From Nicotiana tabacum (Eukaryota > Streptophyta > Magnoliopsida > Solanales > Solanaceae): a stretch of 64,000 bases of DNA. The stretch lies in contig NC_134082.1 of NCBI RefSeq assembly GCF_000715075.1, forward strand, positions 61,591,466 through 61,655,465. Direction: 5' to 3'. The notes beneath the pieces were generated by a model, which saw nothing but the letters and a program-made list of their open reading frames with translations, had not been told where the DNA came from and searched no databases. The position numbers were made by a program, and so were the translations under genes. This document shows, in pieces, positions 1 to 10,229 of this stretch (the first letter of the stretch is position 1; every line of letters begins with the position of its first letter).

Positions 1-717
1 ATGGCCCTCATGAACTTAATTCAAACCTTTAAAAAATCGAGGTGTGCCATCAATTAAATCTTCCATGGCCCTTACAAATGTTGTTATTAATTTAAACTTT
101 TGTAGTTGCTTTAGGCGCGTTCCTTAATTAATTCCATCATAGCTACGAATACGGTTCCCGTGACATAGTTGTGATTTCTTTTAAAATTCTGGGTGTACAT
201 TTCATGTAACCCAAATTCAATTCCTCAACAATAATAAAATAAACATATCGCGAATCGCAGGTGCATTTCATGTAGCGTGGTTTGCGGTGTGTTCCAAAAT
301 GGCAAGTGAACGATAATCATAACTTGTTCAAGAAATAATTTCATAAATTCTAAAAGCGGTTAAAACAATTAAAAGCGGTTAAAAGTTAAAAATGTGCAAT
401 AGGTTTAAAATATGTAATAAATCAGATAATAGGCCAATCAATAATAGTTAAAGCGACCGTGCTAGAACTACGGAACTCGGAAATGCCTAACACCTTCTCC
501 TGGGTTAACAGAATTTCTGGTTCGCAGACTTTAAAAATAAAGTCGAAATTTCCTCGATTTGGGATTTTAAAATAAACCGGTGACTTGGGACACCAAATAA
601 ACTATTCCAAGTGACGACTCTGATAAATTAAATAAAATAATCTCATTTCGAATAATGTCACTTTAATTGAAAAAACTCCCTTATATACCCTCGGGGTTTA
701 AAAAAGGAGGTGTGACA
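1..717 (+). repeat. 3' part of an Ogre-type LTR (relic or solo LTR)
   Basis: The last 270 bases match the 3' ends of the LTRs at 6290-6584 and, in reverse, at 55667-55950. Shared blocks are GCGACCGTGCTAGAAC, GGTTCGCAGACT, CCGGTGACTTGGGACACC and the terminal GGAGGTGTGACA. The LTR ends at 717; no primer-binding site follows and LINE sequence starts at once, so this is a solo LTR or the 3' LTR of an element lying to the left. The wording (AACTCGG, CTCCTGGGTTAAC) is closer to the minus-strand element at the right end of the window than to the 22.9-kb element. Its 5' end is outside the window. Confidence 0.85.
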
Positions 718-2717
718 ACCTACATATCCAGTTCCTATCATTGGGGCACTCTGGAGACATCATCATTATGTGGAAAGAAAATATCCTCCAGGTAGATGAT
801 TTATCAGTCACACCACAAGGAATTCATGCAATAGTAAAGGTATTACCTTCCAATCCCCCTTGGTTTTTTCGGCTATTTATGCAAGTAACTATCTAGATAG
901 GAAAACACTTTGGGAAAATCTGATAGATATCTCTAACAGCATAAGTGGTAGTTGGTTTGTTGGTGGAGACTTTGATGAAGTATTGAAAGCAAGAGACAAA
1001 TTTGGTAGTAACTTCATTAACATGAACAGAAGTAATCTGTTATGGAATTGTATTAACTAGTGTAGAATAGTTGACATAGGCTATAAAGAAAGTAAATACA
1101 CTTGGTCTAACAAGAGATACAAAAACGGGAATAGCCTAATCCTAGAGAGAATTGATAGGTATTTTGCTAACAACTACTGGATAAATGAATTCCTTGAAGC
1201 TTCTGTAACTCATTTAGCTAGGACCCACTCTGATCACTTCCTTCTTCTTAAGCTTAATAATAGCACCCAAGCTGTTAATGTTAAGCCCTTTAGATTTGAG
1301 CCCATGTCGTGCAGTCACCCAACCTTCCCTGCCTAATCCAGGGTTCCTTCCCAACTCACTCTACCTTTATCCCTTCATCTCTAAGATTCAAGAATAATGT
1401 CATCAATGTGAATATGCATACGTTTGGTAACATATTTCACAAAAAGAAGAGACTGTTGGCCAGGATTGCTGGCATCTAGAAATCTCCTAACTATTAATTT
1501 AGTCAATTCCTCCTAAACTTGAAAAATACTCTAATTGAGGAATTAGACTCAATCCTCAAAAATGAAGAGGACTTTTGGAGATTGAAAGCTAAGATAAACT
1601 GGCTCTTTAGTGGGGATGCCAACACTAGGTTCTTCCATACCTTTACTCTAAAGAGAAGAAGGAGGAACGGGATCCTCTCCGTCTAAGATGAGGCTGGGAA
1701 CTGGCAGTATGAACCACATGAAATCAAAGACTCCATTTCTAGTTTTTCAAGGACCTCTACACTTCTTCATACACTCAATCCCCCTCTCCACTACGACTTC
1801 TGCCCTTCAGAGTCCATCATTATCCACTGTGCAAAAAGTCAATCTGGCTCTCCCTCTTAGAGATAGTGAAATCAAAAGAGCAATATTCTCATTCAAGCCC
1901 TTCAAAGCCCCAGGACTTGATGGATTACATCCCTTCTTTTACTAGAAGTATTGGGACATTGTGGGATGGATGTCATCCAATTCTGCAAAGAATGTTTCTC
2001 ATCTAAAATAATGCACCCATATATGAATTAGACCCTCCTATTCTTAATTCCAAAATGCCCCCAGGCCTCCGTACTTAAGAATGTCAGGTCCATAGGTCTA
2101 TGCAACATTGTCTACAAAACTGTGACTAAAATCCTGGTCAATAGAATCAGTCCATACCTGGCCTATATTATTGGCCCCAGTCAGGCAAGCTTCCTCTCCA
2201 GTAGGAGAGCCTTTGACAATGCTATCATTATCCAGGAATAAATCACCCACTTTGGGAAAATGAGAGGCAAAATACCTTACATGATCCTAAAGATTGACTT
2301 AGAGAAGGCGTTTGATAGAATTGAATGGTCCTTTATCAAGGACAATATCCATGCTTTTAACTTCCCTACTAACATCATTAACCTCATCATTTCATGTGTA
2401 AGCTCCTCTTCCATCTCTATTCTAGTGAATGGGGATCAAACCACACCTTTCAAACCTACTAGAGACATAAGGCAGGGGGATCTCCTTTCCCCTTATTATG
2501 TGCATGGGAAAGACTCTCCAGGTCAATTGATGATGTTGTCCAGAATAAGGAGTGGTGCTCAATTAGCATCAGCAGGTCTAGTCTTAAGATCTCTCACCTG
2601 TTCTTTGTTGATGATCTTAGTCTTTTTGCAAGAGCTAACCAGAAAAACTACTTCATAATCATCAGTACTTTAAACTCCTTCAATCATGCTTCAGGCCTAA
2701 AAATCAATCTCACAAAG
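718..2717 (+). mobile_element. LINE, 5' portion: endonuclease and first part of reverse transcriptase (degenerate)
   Basis: Broken frames encode a plant L1-type ORF2. Around 900-1260 there is an AP-endonuclease-like stretch (GGDFDEVLKARDKFGS, then SDHFLLLKL). Around 1900-2700 there is reverse transcriptase sequence: APGLDGLHPFF, KIDLEKAFDRIEWS, IRQGDLLSP, and FVDDLSLFA in a shifted frame near 2600. Stops and frameshifts are frequent, for example TAG at 1058, TAG at 1943, and a lost base near 868. In the endonuclease motif GDFD the usual Asn is Asp. The frame is interrupted exactly at 2717 by the Ogre-like element and resumes at 25665. Confidence 0.85.
2713..2717. repeat. Target-site duplication, left copy (CAAAG)
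   Basis: CAAAG lies directly before the 5' LTR and is repeated directly after the 3' LTR at 25660-25664. A 5-bp duplication is usual for Ty3/gypsy integrases. Removing the element and one copy restores a continuous LINE reading frame, which confirms both boundaries. Confidence 0.95.
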
Positions 2718-3186
2718 TGTGAGCATGTGATTTTTGTTTTCGCGACAATCACTCCAAAAGAAACAAAAATAATAGCAATTGGTCTTGCTGTACAGTTTTT
2801 TTTGGATTTTTACGTGGCATTTTTGTTAGTTATTTGTGATCTTGTCCATTTTTATTTTATCAAACACAAAAATGTGTGTCATGTGTAGTTGAACCATAAT
2901 CCGGTTATTAAAAGAAAAATCACAAAATATGCATCGTTTGCCCTTTTTTTGCCTTGGTTTGATTTTACCTATTTTTAATATTTTAATATGTGTGTAATAA
3001 TTGCTTTAAGTGTTAATTAATGAGGTTTAATTTTGTTTAATTAGGGTTTTGTGTTTTAAAATCAGAAATGAAAGAAAAGGGTGCAATTTAGTTTAAAATA
3101 GATTTGGGTTGGTTTCCTATTTAAAAATCTGAGGCCCAAAAAAGCAGCCCAAGCAACCGGTCCAGCAGACCCATCTCCAGGTCTCC

Positions 3187-3221
3187 AAACGACGTAGTTT
3201 GACACCAAAACTACGTCGTTT
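3187..3221. promoter_or_regulatory. 14-bp perfect inverted repeat upstream of the LTR TATA box
   Basis: AAACGACGTAGTTT (3187-3200) and its exact complement AAACTACGTCGTTT (3208-3221) are separated by 7 bases. Each arm has an ACGT core, the core of plant bZIP sites. It is repeated unchanged in the 3' LTR at 22244-22278. A shorter inverted repeat (CCAAACG/CGTTTGG) follows near 3328. It lies about 200 bp upstream of TATAAAAG, as an enhancer in U3 might. The regulatory role is inferred. Confidence 0.55.
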
Positions 3222-3412
3222 CAGGGGGCAACCCATCTCAGCCGTTCAAGCCACCCTGATCTAACCCCCGTACCCACATACAAACCCGACCCGTTCAACC
3301 CCGAACCAACCCGACCCCAATACTAAACCAAACGACACCGTTTGGATTAACCCTTGAATCCAGGCCGTTGATCTCGAGTGATCTAACGGCCAAGACCCAA
3401 CCATTCACCCCG

Positions 3413-3420
3413 TATAAAAG
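3413..3420 (+). promoter_or_regulatory. Candidate LTR promoter TATA box 1 (TATAAAAG)
   Basis: TATAAAAG sits in a C-rich context about 695 bp into the LTR and is preserved at 22485-22492. If it is used, U3 is about 0.7 kb and R plus U5 about 3.1 kb, giving a very long leader. Confidence 0.5.
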
Positions 3421-3851
3421 CCTCCATATCATACACTGCCCCCTATCCAAGACCCCCTGCCCTTAGGTCGTCTCCTTCACAGACCCAAACCCTCGGAACC
3501 CTAGAGCCGCCCCCCTTTCCCCTCACCAAGAACCCGGCGGCAAGGACGTCGGTGACCACCACCTTAACACCATAGGACCGCCTCACCACCCTGAACATAG
3601 ATCTGTTGTCCTTTTGCCTCGAATCAAACCCTAGGTTCTCGAATTTTATTTGAAGATTCGAGCAAAACTCGATCTACACCAAACCACCCCAGGTTCATAC
3701 CGGGCACTCCCCTGATCTCCCTCGTGACCAAACCATGCTTGGTTTGGTCCGAATCTAACCAGGGAAACACAAATCCCAAATCTGCCCCTTAGGAACCCTA
3801 GGAACCCTGAGCCGATCTATGTTCGTTTGAACTAAATGATTAGGGTCTAAT

Positions 3852-3899
3852 GGACCTTAATCGAAGTGTTCTCAGTAGAGAACACTTCAATTAAAGTCC
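3852..3899 (+). other. 48-nt hairpin in the LTR downstream of TATA box 1
   Basis: Two 22-nt arms flank the loop AGTA. The core GAAGTGTTCTC / GAGAACACTTC is perfect and the outer part continues with two mismatches. The 3' LTR copy (22925-22972) has only one mismatch. It would lie in the transcribed leader if TATA box 1 is used. Confidence 0.7.
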
Positions 3900-4699
3900 G
3901 TTCAACCCCAAGAAAGGTCGATTCAAATCCGAGCTAAGGCTTTCTGATTTTTCAAGGCTTTAAGGTAATTTTTGTTTTCTTTTTCTTTATGAGTTCATCT
4001 TGTCTATTGTAATTGAATGTCTGTTCATATGTCCAAATGTTTTGTTTAATTTATGTTTTGAATTTTTGTCGATTGTGTTGTCCACCTTGCCCGGACCTCT
4101 GTGTTTAGTCAAGTTTCTCTTCATTTATTGATCGTGTGTATGTGTGTAAGCTGTACAATCAATTGAATTTAAATTTGGTTGATTAATTAGCCCCAGTACA
4201 ACCTTGTTCAGTCAGTACAATTTGAATCACACGTTGATACTGTCAGATTTCTGATCATTGGCTTCGATTATATGTGTTACAACTAGTATAGTCGAGTCAA
4301 TATACGTCGCCAATTAGTTTAGCTTTGAATGATAATAATCTGATTCATGTTATGGTTTTTGTGTGAGGTTCTGTCTGAATCCAACTGGGAACTAAGTATA
4401 CTGTTTGTGAATTTGAATCAGAAACATTTATAGTTTAGTTTGTGGGTTTCAGTTCAGCTTGAGTTCTGAATTGATAGCATGTGCCTATAGTGCTTTAATA
4501 ATTAGAGCAAATGGGACAGCATGGGCTGTCAGGCCACCTTCAGGCTGCCCATACCTTGGTTTTAATTTAAATAAGATGATAAAGGGCTGTCAGGGAATCT
4601 CATGGGAATGGTTCTACTTTTAAAAGATGAGTGGAAAAATAGCAGAAAAGAGGGGGGTTCTGATGTGTTTAACAGGCTGTAAATGGCCTAATGCTAGGC

Positions 4700-4708
4700 T
4701 ATAAATAG
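4700..4708 (+). promoter_or_regulatory. Candidate LTR promoter TATA box 2 (TATAAATAG)
   Basis: A canonical plant TATA box, GGCTATAAATAGAGAG, precedes the CA/GA-rich tract and is conserved at 23775-23783. It is about 1.3 kb downstream of box 1; which one starts genomic RNA cannot be told from sequence. Confidence 0.4.
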
Positions 4709-6588
4709 AGAGACCACACGGACAAAGAGAGGACACAGACACATACACAGAGAGAGACCACAAAAAACAGGCATATACATACACACAGGGAGAGGCATAT
4801 ATACAGGAGACAGTTAGAGAAAACACACAAATAGATAGAGGGGGAGAGATAGAAATCACACAGACAAAATCAGAAACTGCTCTTCCCATTGTTTGTCTTG
4901 ATTTCACTTGTTTCAACCTGTTTTAATCAATACTGATCTTTCCAAGTCCCAACTGAGTTTACTGGTTGTGTGTTTCATTGGTTTATTTCTGGATTTGGTC
5001 TGTCTGGAGTTCTGATTCTACTCCACTACTTGCTGCTGTCATTTTGCTACTTTTTCCATCGGCTATAGTTGCATCTTGCACTGGAACTTGTTCTGCTGCT
5101 ACTTATCTGTTAATGCTGCTGTTCGTTTACACTACTGCTCTACTGACTCTCCTGCTTCTTCATTGTAAGCATTTCCCGGGTACACATTTCGAGTCCCACA
5201 TTGGTGTAACTGATGTAACAATGAAAAGAATGAATTGAAAGATCTGAAGGAATTATAATCATCTGCTGTTTTACTTACAGCTTTTTATAAATGTTGTTAA
5301 GTTGTGTAAATTTTAGTTTGTAGTTCAATAGAGAATACATTAGTAAGTTTGTACTTAATTGAAGCTTATGCTGATCTAAAACCGCGATATGTGATTCGTT
5401 TAGTGGTATACAGGATGTAACTATAATTCATGGAATATGCAACCATTTAGTATGATTGTTAATTCAAACTCGTTCTTCAGCATGCTTTGCATATGTAGGG
5501 TGGACGGTTTTTAAATCTCGCCAAATACAATACAGTTTTAGATTCTCGAGTTTCAACTTCATTAGGCAGTTTATAGGACGAGTTTTGAATACCATTAGTA
5601 GCATCCTTTAATAAGGAATTCTATTAATCCTGTTTAAATGAGTTAATTTAAATTTAGCTTAAGGAGTGTTTGGAGTAAGTGTAGCATTTCATCAATCTCG
5701 TATGTAATTCCTTTTATCAAATTAAAAGCATGTTCCATGAGGTACAACATTCTTCACCTTGTAAATAATTAATCAGATGACTAATAAGAGGCCGGGATTA
5801 GCTAAGCATGCAATTTAATTAGCATACATTTTCTTTCTTCTATTTTTAGAGACGAATATAATAGAAATGTAGTCACTGTAGGTTTATCCTTTCAAACAAT
5901 GAGACGAGCCTCGCTAAATAAAAAAATGCAAATTGCGGGGCCCTCAATAATTGATCACAATAAATACTCAGAATGTGGGAACGACTATTTAATGAATTTC
6001 ACTGTCTTCCCCAAAGATAATAACGCGTTTAGACTCTTTAAGGCGCGACTTAATTAAATTACATTCTTAAATTCGGGTGCGCATTAATGTGACCCAAATT
6101 CAAATCTCAACGGAGTCGAAATGTGTTAACAACTACGGGTGCATTGATTGTGACGTGGTTCGAGATGCATTTTCACTACGTTGCAATTCTATAAAAATAA
6201 ATGATAATAATAAAAGCGGTTTTAAATTCAATAAAAGCACATAAGTCACAACATGTATTTAAATCAGATATTTAGTCATTATAACAATTTAAGCGACCGT
6301 GCTAGAACCACGGGATTCGAGGGTGCCTAACACCTTCCCTCGGGTCAACAGAATTCCTTACTTAGAATTTCTGGTTCGCAGACTTCATTTGAAAAAGTCG
6401 AAAATTTCCTCGATTTGGGATTCAAGATAAACCGGTGACTTGGGACACCAAAAGCCAAACCTTTCCCAAGTGGCGACTCTGAATTAAATAAATAATCCCA
6501 TTTCGAATATTGTCACTTAAATTGGAAAAACTCCCTCGCGCATTTAACCCTTCGGGGCCGGGCGCGCAAAAAGGAGGTGTGACAGCTC

Positions 6589-6606
6589 TGGCGACTCTGC
6601 TGGGGA
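6589..6606 (+). other. Primer-binding site of the Ogre-like element
   Basis: TGGCGACTCTGCTGGGGA begins four bases after the LTR end (spacer GCTC). It starts TGG like sites complementary to the CCA end of a tRNA. The same 18 bases with the same spacer occur in the minus-strand element at 62662-62679. Ogre elements are described as using tRNA-Arg; I could not check the match to a tRNA. Confidence 0.8.
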
Positions 6607-7445
6607 TAAGTTCCCAGAACCTCCGGTTCAGGGTTCAAGAATTCGAGCTTAGAATAATTGTTATATTTGGCTTTATTATCTGATATTTATTACATGTTTT
6701 GACATAACGTGCTGAATGTTGTCTTTTACTGCTTTGATATTATCTGAACTGTATATAAACTGTGCCGAAACCCTTCTCTTCTTACCTCCGGGGAGAAGCT
6801 CGCTGGTCGAGACTCCCTATTTTGTTAGTGTCAATATCTGAAATAAGAAAGAGGCCAGACAAGTTACAAAGCCGGACGATCTCGCGGGTCCCCGGTACGT
6901 ATCCCCCTCCTCGACTCGAGTTGTCTGCTCGGGTACACAGTCTAGAACATATACCCAGGTTATAAACCTAGTATAACGAAACCTCATGCCGGATCCCTAG
7001 TAGGAACGCTTATTTGCATCATGTTGCATTTGACATAGGGGACTCAACACAGGGGTTGGGTCCATCTAGGACAGGCAACCTGAAATGAAAAGACCATCTT
7101 GTTGCATCCCGTTTATTTTGCGCATTCATTTGCTTCAGATCTGCGTGCTGACCGGTTTCTAAAAAAAACCCTTAAAAAAAATAACAGCGTAGGAAGATAA
7201 TTACTTGTGTTGGAAAAATAAAACCAATGTTCAAGTAGTGTCAAAACCTCGCCAAAAATGAAAACAAAATTTGTCTTTTAGTTTGATTTATTAAAAATCC
7301 AAAAATGCTATTTAGCAGTCCTTAAGAATATTTTCTATATCTCTTTTTAAAAGAAAAAATAAAAAAAATAATATTCTTGCTCTTCCTTTAAAAAATTTGT
7401 ATTCCAAAAAAGGGCTTAATTGATTTACTCTATTCACGACGTACC
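6607..7445 (+). other. Untranslated leader of the Ogre-like element, first part
   Basis: No gene is seen. A block around 6985-7150 (GGATCCCTAGTAGGAACG and the following lines) is also present in reverse orientation at about 62100-62275 in the minus-strand element, so the leader is shared by both subfamilies. 7160-7430 is A/T-rich with homopolymers. Confidence 0.7.
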
Positions 7446-7510
7446 GAACTACGCCGGTTTGATTCTCACCGGATATGAGATACGTAGGCAACCCCCATCG
7501 GGTTCAACCC
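7446..7510 (+). other. Structured motif, copy A (upstream of ORF1)
   Basis: It begins GAACTACG. Helix 1: CTACG (7449-7453) with CGTAG (7483-7487). Helix 2 inside it: TCTCA (7464-7468) with TGAGA (7476-7480), 7-nt loop. Helix 3: AACCC (7490-7494) with GGGTT (7500-7504), 5-nt loop. It lies 300 bases before the ORF1 start. Its closest relative is copy H in the other element. Confidence 0.8.
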
Positions 7511-7549
7511 CACCTTTTTGCTAAGATAGCCAAAACCAATAAACAAAAA

Positions 7550-7730
7550 AAAATATGTGTGTCAAAATAAGTCAGGTGATGCCGTTTTGTCATAAATAGC
7601 CGAATGTTCCCAAAAGGGACACCGGAAGGCTGACTTTGCATAAACAACCACCTTTGGGTCATGTTTAGGATTCTTGTCCGATTGACCCACACAGCCTTAA
7701 AATCTTCATCCCCGAAGTGCTGAAAGGCCG
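7550..7730 (+). other. Conserved noncoding leader block
   Basis: The region contains a TGGGTCA ... TGACCCA inverted repeat and a TTCCC-AAAA-GGGA small hairpin, and precedes ORF1. The same block occurs, duplicated, on the minus strand of the second element (about 60527-60687 and 60747-60901), where no ORF1 follows. Conservation without coding suggests a cis function such as packaging or dimerisation; that is inference. Confidence 0.6.
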
Positions 7731-7809
7731 TGTTCGAAAATCTGATCTTTTTTTTTTTGAAAAGTAGTCAAAATATTATTATTTTTTTTTTAAAAAAGGG
7801 TCACCATAA

Positions 7810-9867
7810 ATGTGCAGGATGAGCACGATGCAAAATGAACACTTTTCGATAATGACTAAAATCCCTGTCAAGTTACGGCTATGGTGGAATGATCTAGGTG
7901 CTAAAGGACAAGATGAGGTCAAGAAATATCTGAAAGGTCTCGTGGGTTTATTGGAAATCCAGCCTCGGGGAGATATCATAAGAGCTTTGGTTACCTACTG
8001 GGACCCGGCACACAATGTTTTCCACTTCTCCGATTTTGAACTCACCCCGACTCTGGAAGAAATGGCTGGGTACATCGGAAATGCTGAACTTCCGTTAAGG
8101 CAAAAATACCTGGTCACCCCAAGAGCTGTCACGGTACATCGATTCCTGGACTCACTAAAAATACCCAGGACGGTCCGCAACCCAGATTTGGCCGCCGGTT
8201 TTTGTAATCCATGCTTCATATACGACAGGTATGGTCATGTAGGAGGATTCAACAATCCGATTAACAAGCTATGCAGCAAAGGTAGTCGTCAGAAGTGGGA
8301 TAAGCACAGACGGGTGGCTTTCATGATAACATTTTTGGGCCTTTTAATATTTCCAAGGAAAGATGAGAATATTGATCTGAAAATATCTGGGATAGTCAGT
8401 ACTTTGCTCACTCAAAACGATAGCACTCTCGCGCCTATGGTGGTATCTGATATCTTTCGAGCTCTCACAGCTTGCAAAGCCGGAGGGAATTTCTTCGAAG
8501 GTTGTAACTTGCTGCTACAAATGTGGATGATTGAACATCTCTGCCATCGTTCCGAGCTATTGAGCCATGGTTCCTCGGAGAAAACCTGCATAGAAGAATT
8601 TTACATGAGAACCAAAGAGATCAGTCTGCCCAAAGGAGTTATGGCATGGACCTCATTCTTTCAAGCTCTTACAGTCAGCCAAATACAGTGGACACTGGGA
8701 TGGTTGACTGTTGATGAGGTCATATATATGCCAGCAACTAAAACTCATTTCCTACTGATGGGACTTAGGAGCATTCAACCTTACGCGCCCTACCGAGTCT
8801 TGAGACAGCTCGGAAGATACCAGATAGTACCACACGAGGAGGATCTTAGTGCTCAAACAATTGAGATAAGTCCTGACGGACAATTTCCTGAAGCAAAAAT
8901 CCGCCAGATCTGGAATGAATGTCAATATTTGAAAGCAGATACTTGTGTGCGGGATCGGGCCAAAAGTGAGATGGCACCAGGCTACCTTGCATGGTACAGA
9001 AGAGAACTCGGACATGAAAGGCCGGCTAAAAGACCCCACATCCTGAATTTCGCCGAGTCGTCGCAAAAGCAGTGGGATTGGTTGGCGAAAGAAAGAGGCT
9101 ATTGTGCCGAAATCAGCAGGTTAAAGCAACAAGTGGAAAGCCTGAAATATGAGCACAACGTGCAAGTTGCTACCGATCTGGGAGAGCGGAACGGGTTGAC
9201 TCAGGAAAACGAAATGCTCAGAGTCCAGATCAAACAGATGAGGATGGATGTTGATAAACAACCAAGGAGTCGATCAGACGAGCAGTTGATAAAAAGGCTG
9301 AAAAGTGAAGTCAGGGAATGGCGAGATGGTTTAGAGAAGTCTGAAAACATCACGGCGGAGCTCAGGGCACAGTGGGATACAAGAGCAGATAAGCATTGCC
9401 GATACTTGAATCAATTGAAAGGCGACCACGAGAAAACTGTTGCCAAAATGAAGAGAGAGATGGCTACACTTGAGTTTAAAGTAGTTAATCAGGCCGAGGA
9501 TTTCCAAATTGAGAGCAGATACTGTTACGACTTGTTAGCCCAGATGAATTTAGAAGTGCGGCAACTAAAGAATCAGCATATATAGGATTCTCAGGTATTC
9601 AAGATGTGTAGCGATCAGATAAAACGCCTGCTCATAGAGAAGAAGCAAACCGGAGATAAGATCAGGACCATTGCCCATGCCATCATCAGGCGGTGTCTAC
9701 GGTGTGAGAACATGACCAGCGTTACCGTTCTCTCGGCAGTGATGGGTTATGTCAAGCAAACCATGCACGAGTTGGAACAACTTGAAAGAGATCTCACACC
9801 TAGGACCGCGGCAAGGCCGAACGATGCCCCGCGGGCACCAATTTTCAAAACCATAATGTACTCATAA
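7810..9867 (+). pseudogene. Ogre ORF1 protein (upstream of gag), one in-frame stop
   Basis: The frame runs 685 codons from ATG 7810 and is broken once by TAG at 9583-9585, after which the same frame stays open to TAA at 9865-9867. Ogre elements carry an extra ORF of unknown function before gag, and this matches it in place and size. The N-terminal half (about residues 10-370) resembles the plant mobile-domain type of region, with FSDFELTPTLEEMAGYIG near residue 75 and tryptophan-rich stretches. Residues about 420-600 are rich in Glu, Lys, Gln and Leu and look like a coiled coil. A second ATG at 7819 is an alternative start. Identification rests on position and recognised phrases, with no alignment run. 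Confidence 0.8.
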
Positions 9868-10037
9868 GTCGAGTCTGTATCTTAACATTTTCTGTCTGTT
9901 TTTTCGCATCAGGGTGTTTTAGTCTGTTTGAGTCTAGGTTTATCTTTCAAGGTTTGCTTTTCCTTTTGCAAAATGTAGGTTGTAATAGACCATTTCAGCA
10001 ATAAAAGGTGTGCTTCTTCTTACACTCACCTGTTTTT

Positions 10038-10102
10038 GAACTACGTAATGATCTGATTCACGTGACATCGTGATACGTAGGTAATCCTCATCGGATCCGG
10101 TC
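10038..10102 (+). other. Structured motif, copy B (between ORF1 and gag)
   Basis: Helix 1: CTACG (10041-10045) with CGTAG (10076-10080). Helix 2: TCACG (10058-10062) with CGTGA (10069-10073), 6-nt loop. Helix 3: ATCC (10084-10087) with GGAT (10093-10096), loop TCATC. It starts 170 bases after the ORF1 stop. Stem bases differ from copy A but pair. Closest relative: copy G. Confidence 0.8.
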
Positions 10103-10229
10103 GCATTTTAACCACAAAAATTGAAAACAGTAACAAAAGGAGAAATAAAGAAAAATAAAAAAAACATAATAAAAAATAATAAAAAAAAGAGAAAAAAAGG
10201 GAATCCTAAAAAGGAAGCTGGAATGACGC

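Larger units (their letters stand above)
2718..6584 (+). repeat. 5' LTR of the Ogre-like element
   Basis: It starts TGTGAGCATGTG and ends AGGTGTGACA. It is a near copy of 21774-25659; the clearest difference is a 15-base segment near 3263 that is missing here but present at about 22321. It contains two TATA-like boxes, a 14-bp inverted repeat at 3187, a long hairpin at 3852 and a purine/CA-rich low-complexity stretch at 4735-4870. Open frames inside it (for example 4620-4916 on the minus strand, 4966-5238 on the plus strand) look like low-complexity shadows, not genes. Confidence 0.95.

Noticed and set aside
4620..5238. Open frames inside the 5' LTR (98 and 90 codons), repeated in the 3' LTR
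   Set aside because: They persist because the LTRs are near copies. The first crosses a CA/GA low-complexity tract in antisense and neither has a recognisable domain.
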